Source of the DNA: Sulfurospirillum sp. UBA1314
GTDB lineage: Bacteria; Campylobacterota; Campylobacteria; Campylobacterales; Sulfurospirillaceae
Reading direction: 5' to 3'
Length of the DNA: 7,656 nt
NCBI GenBank assembly: GCA_002307095.1
Contig: DBTO01000261.1
Span: 1 to 7,656 of the forward strand
The translations under genes and the position numbers were made by a program. The notes beneath the pieces were generated by a model. It was not told the origin of the DNA. It was given only the letters and a program-made list of their open reading frames with translations, and searched no databases. Positions 1 to 5,000 of the stretch are shown piece by piece. Numbering within the stretch: position 1 is the stretch's first letter; every line of letters starts with the position of its first letter.

Positions 1-2
1 AC

Positions 3-2696
3 ATGAATGAAGATGTCTTAGAAACAAGTGATCTGGTTCTTCAAGAGATCAAAAACAGACGCGAAACGGGAGAGTTAACGCTTTTCTTTGGAGCCTTGGC
101 AGGTGTGGGCAAAACCTACACCATGCTTCGCAATGCTAAGGAACTTCTTCAAAGTGGCACCAATGTGCTCATCGGCTATGTTGAAATGCACGGCAGGGCT
201 GAAACAGAGCGTTTAACCCAAGGCATCCCTTCCATTGCCCCTAAAAAGATCGTGTACCGTGGAAGTACGCTGTATGAACTTGACATCGATGCGATTTTGG
301 AAGCCAAGCCCGATGTGGTGCTCATCGATGAGTTAGCCCACAGCAATGCTCCTACCTCACGGCATCAAAAGCGTTACCAAGATGTTTTAGAGATTTTAGA
401 CAATGGCATTGATGTTTACAGCACGATGAATGTGCAACACCTTGAGAGTCTGAATGATTTGGTGTTGCAGATTACAGGTGTCAAAGTTACTGAAACCGTT
501 CCCGATAGCATTTTGGAACGTGTTGATAAAATTCAAATCATCGACATCCCTCCTGAAAAATTGGTCGAGAGGCTCAAAGAGGGGAAAATCTATAAATTGC
601 AAAGCGTTGAAAAAGCACTGATGAACTTTTTCAAGCTTGGCAACATCAATGCTCTTCGAGAAATTGCGCTGAAACAAGCCGCAGGACGCGTGAGTAAAGA
701 CGTTTACGATCTGTATAAAGAGAACAGACTGGAGCGTTGGGAAGCGGTTGAAAAGGTGATGGTCTGCATCGATGGCAGTGAATTTTCTGCCAATTTGATT
801 CGCTATGCCAAACGGCTCTCTTCGCAGATGAATGCGGAGTGGATCGCACTGTATGTTGATGATTTTTCAACCAATAACCGTGAGAAATTGGCTAAAAATA
901 TTCGTTTAGCCGAAGAGCTTGGCGCTGAGGTCAACACCGTCTCAGGGCAAGATGTTGGGGAAGAGATTTTAAAACACGCCAGAGCGCGGTTTGTAACACA
1001 CATCGTTGTGGCAAAACGCAAAAAGAATCTTTTAGGAAAGTTCTGGCGTATGGATATTGCCGATGAGCTTTTAAATGCAGGCGATGAGTTTTGCATTATT
1101 TCGTATATCAACAAAACCAAAGAACAAGCATTAGAAGCTTATACGATCGAAGAAGAAAAAAAAGAGGAGATGCCTTTATGGCACTCTCTTTTTGGTTTGG
1201 GATTGCTGGGTATCATCACGTTTGGCTGCATCCTTTTTAGGAACTATTTGGAACTTCTCAATGTTGCACTGCTGATTCTTATTCCTGTGCTGATCGTTGC
1301 TTCCAGAGGCGATATGAAAACCTCCATGATGATTACACTGGTTGGCGTTGGGCTTTTTAATTACTATTTCGTTCCTCCAATTTATACCTTTGTTGTAACG
1401 GATATTTCGCATTTGTGGAGTTTTTTCATCTTTTTCATTGTGGCGTATCTGATCTCATCACAAGCCAAAAAGTTAAAACTTATTGGCGAAGTGATCCGTG
1501 AACGTGAAAAGAGGGTGAGACGACTGTATAAACTGAGCCGTAGGGTGACGGCGGTTTCTGAGATAAAACAGGTGATTAAAATAGCGATGCCTCTCATTGC
1601 CGAATCGCTTGGCAAAGAGACCTTCTTTTTCTTACGTAAGCATGAGGATGAGATGCCAAAACTCTATGCGCATTATGATCCTAAAAGTCCACTTTCCAGT
1701 AAAAAATACGATGCGATGTTTGAAAAATTAGAGGCCGTTTTTATCTCTTCGAGTGAGAAAGCCGTACTGGATTGGTGTTTGGATAATGGCAAAATAGCAG
1801 GGGCTGGAACCGATACTTTTTTGGCTTCGGACATGCTCTATATTCCGATCAAAAGCCGCGATATTGTCTATGGAGCCCTTGGGCTTAAACTCAAACAAGA
1901 TGAGATGACCACAGAGTTTAAGATGTTTTTAGACTCGGTCACCAGTGTTATGGCGGTCTCTTTTGAGCGTATATCCCTTTCGGAGAAAAACAGTAAAAAT
2001 GCGATTTCCTTAGCACGAGAAGAGCTCAAAAATGCTCTGTATGGTTCCATCTCGCATGATTTACGAACACCGCTTGCTTCCATCTTGGGAATGGTTTCGA
2101 TGCTTAAAACAGATGAGACATGGTTAGATGAGAAAAAACGCGTCATCATCTCTCAAGTCATTTTTAGCGCAAAAAAGATGGAACGCTTGATGAATAATCT
2201 GCTCGATTCTGCACGGTTTGAAAGCCATAAAGTCGTTCTTAAAAAAGATTGGTGCGACATTGCAGATATCTTCTCTCAAGCGGCGAGGGAGTTTGAAGAT
2301 ATTTTAAAAGAACGTAATTTTAGCATCAAGATTGAAGAAGAATCGGGCATTTTTAAAGCCGATTGTGTTTTAATTGAGCGAGTGGTTGTCAATCTTTTAG
2401 AAAATGCGATCAAATACTCGCAACACGGAAGTGCCATTACGTTAGGGTTTCAAAAAGAGGGTGAGTGGTGTAAAATCTTTGTTTTAAATGAAGACAGTCA
2501 CATTAGTGATGAAGACCTTAAAATGGTGTTTGAAAAGTTTTTCAGAATTAAAGGCATTAGCGATGACATCAATGGCAGTGGTTTAGGGCTTTTTATTTGC
2601 AAAAAAATCGTTGAAGCGCACGAGGGAACCATTTGGGCGAGAAATTTGGAAAACAGTGTCATTGTTGAGTTTAACATTCCCACCGAGGAGGAGTAA
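3..2696 (+). CDS. kdpD: Sensor histidine kinase KdpD (potassium/turgor sensing)
   Basis: This is an inner-membrane kinase/phosphatase that controls the Kdp high-affinity K+ uptake system through KdpE. Visible in order: the KdpD N-terminal domain with Walker A GALAGVGKT (30-38), a Walker B-like VVLIDELAHSNAP (105-117) and the conserved NVQHLESLND; a universal-stress-protein-like domain (about 250-370); four closely spaced membrane segments (about 392-412, 418-436, 442-459, 470-486) with the family motif FNYYFVPP; an arginine-rich stretch (499-514); a GAF-like region (about 515-660); the HisKA motif SISHDLRTPL with phospho-acceptor H685; N box NLLENAIKYS (N801); and G2 box GSGLGL (858-863). The G1 box is degenerate: NEDSH at 829-833 replaces the usual DxGxG. 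Length, 897 residues, matches the family. The start at base 3 puts Walker A at the same distance from the N-terminus as I recall for E. coli KdpD, but its ribosome site lies outside the window. The stop overlaps the kdpE start by one base (TAATG). Identity is very sure; kinase competence is less so. Confidence 0.96.
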   Translation: MNEDVLETSDLVLQEIKNRRETGELTLFFGALAGVGKTYTMLRNAKELLQSGTNVLIGYVEMHGRAETERLTQGIPSIAPKKIVYRGSTLYELDIDAILEAKPDVVLIDELAHSNAPTSRHQKRYQDVLEILDNGIDVYSTMNVQHLESLNDLVLQITGVKVTETVPDSILERVDKIQIIDIPPEKLVERLKEGKIYKLQSVEKALMNFFKLGNINALREIALKQAAGRVSKDVYDLYKENRLERWEAVEKVMVCIDGSEFSANLIRYAKRLSSQMNAEWIALYVDDFSTNNREKLAKNIRLAEELGAEVNTVSGQDVGEEILKHARARFVTHIVVAKRKKNLLGKFWRMDIADELLNAGDEFCIISYINKTKEQALEAYTIEEEKKEEMPLWHSLFGLGLLGIITFGCILFRNYLELLNVALLILIPVLIVASRGDMKTSMMITLVGVGLFNYYFVPPIYTFVVTDISHLWSFFIFFIVAYLISSQAKKLKLIGEVIREREKRVRRLYKLSRRVTAVSEIKQVIKIAMPLIAESLGKETFFFLRKHEDEMPKLYAHYDPKSPLSSKKYDAMFEKLEAVFISSSEKAVLDWCLDNGKIAGAGTDTFLASDMLYIPIKSRDIVYGALGLKLKQDEMTTEFKMFLDSVTSVMAVSFERISLSEKNSKNAISLAREELKNALYGSISHDLRTPLASILGMVSMLKTDETWLDEKKRVIISQVIFSAKKMERLMNNLLDSARFESHKVVLKKDWCDIADIFSQAAREFEDILKERNFSIKIEEESGIFKADCVLIERVVVNLLENAIKYSQHGSAITLGFQKEGEWCKIFVLNEDSHISDEDLKMVFEKFFRIKGISDDINGSGLGLFICKKIVEAHEGTIWARNLENSVIVEFNIPTEEE

Positions 2697-3379
2697 TGTC
2701 CCAACCTAAATATAAAATTTTGATCATCGAAGATGATAAACAGATCCAAAAGCTTTTGGAAGTGAGTCTTGAGGAGCATGCTTTTTTACTCAAAGTGTGT
2801 GGCACTCAAAAAGAGGGCATGTCACAGATGGTTCAGTTTAATCCTGATCTGATTTTGTTAGATTTAGGGCTTCCCGATGGTGATGGAAAGCTTTTTGTAG
2901 AAAAAATTCGTGGGTTTAGCAACATTCCCATTATTATTGTCTCCGCACGAAACGGTGAACAAGAGATCGTGGATTCACTCAATCTTGGTGCAGATGATTA
3001 TGTAGTGAAACCCTTTTTTACAGGAGAGCTTGTTGCGCGCATCAACTCTGCTCTCAGGCATGCACTCAAAAAAGAGAGTACGCCACTGCTTAAAGTTGGC
3101 ACCTTGGAACTTGACCTTGAAAAACGAGAATTTAAACAAGAGGATGTTGCGTTGCATCTCACCCCACTCGAATTTAGCCTTTTAAAATTTTTCATGCAAA
3201 ACAGTGGCAAAGCGCTTACCCATGCGCAAATCCTCAAAAATGTCTGGGGAATAGGCTACCAAAACGATACTAAAATCCTGCGTGTGTTTGTCAATCAACT
3301 GCGTAAAAAAATCGAAACTGACCCGAATCGCCCACAATTACTCATCACCATTTCGGGCGTTGGGTATCGGTTTGGATAA
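2696..3379 (+). CDS. kdpE: Response regulator KdpE (OmpR/PhoB family)
   Basis: This is a cytoplasmic DNA-binding regulator that, when phosphorylated by KdpD, activates the kdp pump operon in potassium limitation or salt stress. The receiver domain (about 6-120) has the acidic pair D13/D14, phospho-acceptor D56 in LILLDLGLPDGDG, S83 at the switch position and K105 in VVKPF. The C-terminal winged-helix domain (about 131-227) has LTPLEFSLL, the recognition-helix segment TKILRVFVNQLRKKIE and the closing GVGYRFG typical of OmpR-type regulators. Its 227 residues are the normal size. The start is supported by GAGGAGGAG at the end of kdpD and the TAATG overlap, which implies translational coupling. 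It could in principle be another OmpR-family regulator, but position directly after kdpD makes KdpE the clear call. No convincing terminator follows in the 99-base gap. Confidence 0.96.
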   Translation: MSQPKYKILIIEDDKQIQKLLEVSLEEHAFLLKVCGTQKEGMSQMVQFNPDLILLDLGLPDGDGKLFVEKIRGFSNIPIIIVSARNGEQEIVDSLNLGADDYVVKPFFTGELVARINSALRHALKKESTPLLKVGTLELDLEKREFKQEDVALHLTPLEFSLLKFFMQNSGKALTHAQILKNVWGIGYQNDTKILRVFVNQLRKKIETDPNRPQLLITISGVGYRFG

Positions 3380-3399
3380 AAAGTTGAGATGAAAGATGC

Positions 3400-3411
3400 T
3401 TTACATGTAAA
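3400..3411. repeat. Palindromic word TTTACATGTAAA, copy 1
   Basis: A perfect 12-base palindrome lies 20 bases after the kdpE stop. The same word recurs exactly at 7367-7378 and with one change (last base G) at 7335-7346. All three lie between genes and just downstream of a stop codon. As a hairpin it would have only a 4-base stem, so alone it is a poor terminator. It may be a protein-binding site or a recurring intergenic element of this genome; function unknown. Confidence 0.6.
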
Positions 3412-3437
3412 ATAATTTTCTCTCAGTGAACTCTAAA

Positions 3438-3468
3438 TTTTATTTTGATAGTATCTATCAAAATAAAA
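3438..3468. promoter_or_regulatory. 14-base inverted repeat before the sigma gene; candidate Fur-type operator
   Basis: The arms TTTTATTTTGATAG and CTATCAAAATAAAA are perfect reverse complements separated by TAT, ending 10 bases before the sigma-factor start. The core TGATAGTATCTATCA matches the commonly used 7-1-7 Fur pattern TGATAATnATTATCA at 11 of 14 defined positions. It overlaps a candidate extended -10, as expected of a repressor site. FecI-type sigma genes are often Fur-repressed, which fits. The arms are almost all A/T and no T-run follows, so a terminator is less likely. The repeat is seen directly; the Fur assignment is inference. Confidence 0.55.
3446..3454 (+). promoter_or_regulatory. 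Candidate extended -10 element for the sigma-factor gene
   Basis: TGATAGTAT fits the extended -10 form TGnTAnnnT and would start transcription near 3461, about 18 bases before the ATG. There is no good -35 hexamer 17 bases upstream (GTGAAC, half matching), which is common in epsilonproteobacterial promoters. It lies inside the inverted repeat at 3438-3468, so a bound repressor would block it. Confidence 0.4.
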
Positions 3469-3478
3469 GAAACGGATA

Positions 3479-3961
3479 ATGCTGAAATATTATAAAGAAT
3501 TGGTCTATTTTGTGCAAAAAATGGTGGGGGATCGTGAGCTTGCCATGGACATTACGCAAGAGACCTATGCCAAAACCATTGAAAAATCCAAAGATGTGAC
3601 CATCGAAAATGAGAGAGCCTTTTTATACAAAGTGGCTCGCAATATCGTGATTGATGCAACGCGTAGGGAAAAAAACCGAACGTTTATTGCCTACGAAGAA
3701 GAGCATTACTGTTGCAAAGCGCACGAACAGCCTGACGCGATTGCTTTTGAAAGCCTCAAAGATGCGATGCTTGTTGAAGCGTTGAATGCTCTTCCCAAAC
3801 ACCTCAAACACGTTTTTGTTTTACATGTCATGGAAGGTTACAGTAAAAAAGAGATCGCCTCCATGCTGAACCTCAATCTCAACAGCATTCAAAAATACAT
3901 TATCAGCGCGACTGCTAAACTGACCGAATACATCCAACACAAAGAGTGGAATGAATCATGA
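3479..3961 (+). CDS. ECF sigma factor, FecI-like (iron-uptake type)
   Basis: A 160-residue extracytoplasmic-function sigma factor that would direct RNA polymerase to a small set of promoters, most likely that of the downstream receptor. Sigma region 2 spans about 1-66, with the 2.2-type core MDITQETYAKTI (23-34) and 2.4-type AFLYKVARNIVIDATRREKN (47-66). A short variable linker follows, then region 4 (about 93-152) with LPKHLKHVFVLHVMEGYSKKEIASMLNLNLNSIQKYI split over the helix-turn-helix; the SIQKYI end resembles the VKKY found in FecI. Size is normal for the family. The start is firm because an in-frame stop lies just upstream (3464-3466) and region 2 begins at once. The ribosome site is weak (AAGAAACGG), unlike the strong ones before the receptor and the last gene. 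It overlaps the FecR-like gene by four bases (ATGA). The family is sure; the specific name fecI is not assigned because the ligand is unknown. Confidence 0.92.
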   Translation: MLKYYKELVYFVQKMVGDRELAMDITQETYAKTIEKSKDVTIENERAFLYKVARNIVIDATRREKNRTFIAYEEEHYCCKAHEQPDAIAFESLKDAMLVEALNALPKHLKHVFVLHVMEGYSKKEIASMLNLNLNSIQKYIISATAKLTEYIQHKEWNES

Positions 3962-4905
3962 GTGAAATCCTTCAAAACCAAGCGAGTTATTTTTTTACCT
4001 GTAAAAAAGAGGGGTTTACGCCAGAGCAACAAGAGGCATTTGTTGCATGGTATGCGCAAAACCATGAGCACCAAGAAGCCTTTGAAAACGTGCAAAAAAC
4101 GGCGTCGTTGTATGCAACACTTTCCAAAAATGTGAAAGATGAAATCGTTCAAAGCGTGTATCAAGAGATCAAACGAGACGCCATTTTCAGACGCAACACG
4201 TATTTTGCCATTGCCGCTTCAGTCCTTCTTGTGCTGTGTCTAGGTGTGTACGAACGCTACCTCGCTTTTTTTGTACCGCACAGTTACGCGACTGAAAAGC
4301 AAACGCAAAAGGTGCTTTTGCCCGATGACTCGACGGTACTTTTGGATGTCAAAACCAAAGCGGTGATGCGTTACGCCAATACAAAACGTGAAATAACGTT
4401 AGAAGAGGGGAAAGCGCTTTTTGATGTGGCGAAAAATCCCGATAAGCCTTTTATCGTCCATGCAGGAAATGTAACGATTAAAGTGTTAGGCACTCATTTT
4501 GAGGTCAAAAACTACAACAACCGTGTGGAGGTTAGCGTGATAGAAGGCATTGTGAGCGTTGAAACCGCCGAAAAAGAGCCTCTGGCAACACTGACACAAG
4601 GAAAGAAACTCTCGTTCGATACGCAAAACAATCAATTAAGCCTCAAAAATGTTCCCATTGCAAATATCGCTTCATGGAGGGAGGGCATTCTTATCTTTCA
4701 TGACGAGACACTGCAAAGTGCGTTGGATGAATTTAAACACTACCAAGATTTAAACATCTCCGTCCAAAAAGAGGTGCAAAATTTCTCTATTTCGGGCTCA
4801 TTTGCGACAGATGAAGTCGATAAATTTTTACGTGCTCTTACCAAAATCTACGCGCTGAAAGTCGATAAAAAGGCAGATGCGCTCTACATTCATCAAAAGT
4901 TGTAA
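3958..4905 (+). CDS. FecR-like transmembrane anti-sigma / sigma regulator
   Basis: A 315-residue single-pass inner-membrane protein that carries the signal from the outer-membrane receptor to the ECF sigma factor encoded just before it. The cytoplasmic N-terminal domain (about 5-80) carries the FecR-family pattern FTPEQQEAFVAWYAQNHEH, expected to bind the sigma factor. One membrane segment follows (about 82-106). The periplasmic FecR domain (about 116-205) has VLLPDDSTVLLDVKTKAVMRY, EEGKALFDVAKNPDKPFIV and VKVLGTHFEV-like residues (174-183). The C-terminal part has the conserved SWREGILIFHDETLQSALDEF (239-259), split here only by description, and a secretin/TonB-like short domain running to the end, which would contact the receptor STN domain. 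The ATGA overlap with the sigma gene implies coupled translation. Whether it is a pure anti-sigma factor or also needed for sigma activity, as in Fec, cannot be told from sequence. Confidence 0.92.
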   Translation: MSEILQNQASYFFTCKKEGFTPEQQEAFVAWYAQNHEHQEAFENVQKTASLYATLSKNVKDEIVQSVYQEIKRDAIFRRNTYFAIAASVLLVLCLGVYERYLAFFVPHSYATEKQTQKVLLPDDSTVLLDVKTKAVMRYANTKREITLEEGKALFDVAKNPDKPFIVHAGNVTIKVLGTHFEVKNYNNRVEVSVIEGIVSVETAEKEPLATLTQGKKLSFDTQNNQLSLKNVPIANIASWREGILIFHDETLQSALDEFKHYQDLNISVQKEVQNFSISGSFATDEVDKFLRALTKIYALKVDKKADALYIHQKL

Positions 4906-4913
4906 CTTTTTTT
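4895..4913 (+). terminator. Weak terminator-like hairpin over the end of the FecR-like gene
   Basis: AAAAGT, loop TGTA, ACTTTT form a 6-base stem that runs into three more T residues, giving seven T in a row at 4907-4913. The stem includes the stop codon (4903-4905) and is AT-rich, so it would be weak. It may cause partial termination between regulator and receptor genes, so the receptor would depend mainly on its own promoter. Confidence 0.3.
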
Positions 4914-4950
4914 GAGATTTTTATATCCATTTTTGAAACGTTCTGCGTCT

Positions 4951-4981
4951 TATAATTTAGAGAACAGTTCTCAAAATTATA
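4951..4981. promoter_or_regulatory. 31-base near-perfect palindrome and -10 box before the receptor gene
   Basis: Two 15-base arms flank a central A at 4966: TATAATTTAGAGAAC on the left and GTTCTCAAAATTATA on the right, complementary at 14 of 15 positions (mismatch 4959/4973). With only one central base it suits a dimeric protein better than an RNA hairpin. The first six bases, TATAAT (4951-4956), are a consensus -10 with no clear -35 upstream. The core AGAGAACAGTTCTCA only loosely fits a Fur box (9 of 14). The palindrome ends 9 bases before the AGGAG ribosome site, so it would control the receptor. The binding protein is unknown; Fur or another regulator is possible. Confidence 0.6.
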
Positions 4982-5000
4982 AATACAATGAGGAGAAGAG

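Noticed and set aside
396..1615. Minus-strand open frames across kdpD (and similar ones over the other genes)
   Set aside because: They lie wholly inside strongly conserved plus-strand genes, show no recognisable domains, and have no promoter or ribosome site of note; they are shadows of the sense codon pattern.
3819..3830. TTTTACATGTCA inside the sigma gene as a fourth copy of the palindromic word
   Set aside because: It differs from TTTACATGTAAA at the right arm, so the palindrome is broken, and it is coding sequence for VLHVM.
4933..4949. TTGAAAC and CGTC as an ECF -35/-10 promoter pair
   Set aside because: The two pieces are about 6 bases apart instead of the usual 16-17, so they cannot be one ECF promoter. 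TTGAAA with TATAAT at 4951 is also too close (12 bases).
4959..4973. LexA (SOS) box reading of the AGAGAAC-A-GTTCTCA core
   Set aside because: GAAC/GTTC half-sites occur in some LexA boxes, but their spacing here (one base) does not fit, and a receptor gene is not an expected SOS target.
4988..4990. ATG at 4988 as the receptor start
   Set aside because: It is out of frame with the receptor and lies before the AGGAG site, while 5001 has correct spacing and leads directly into a signal peptide.
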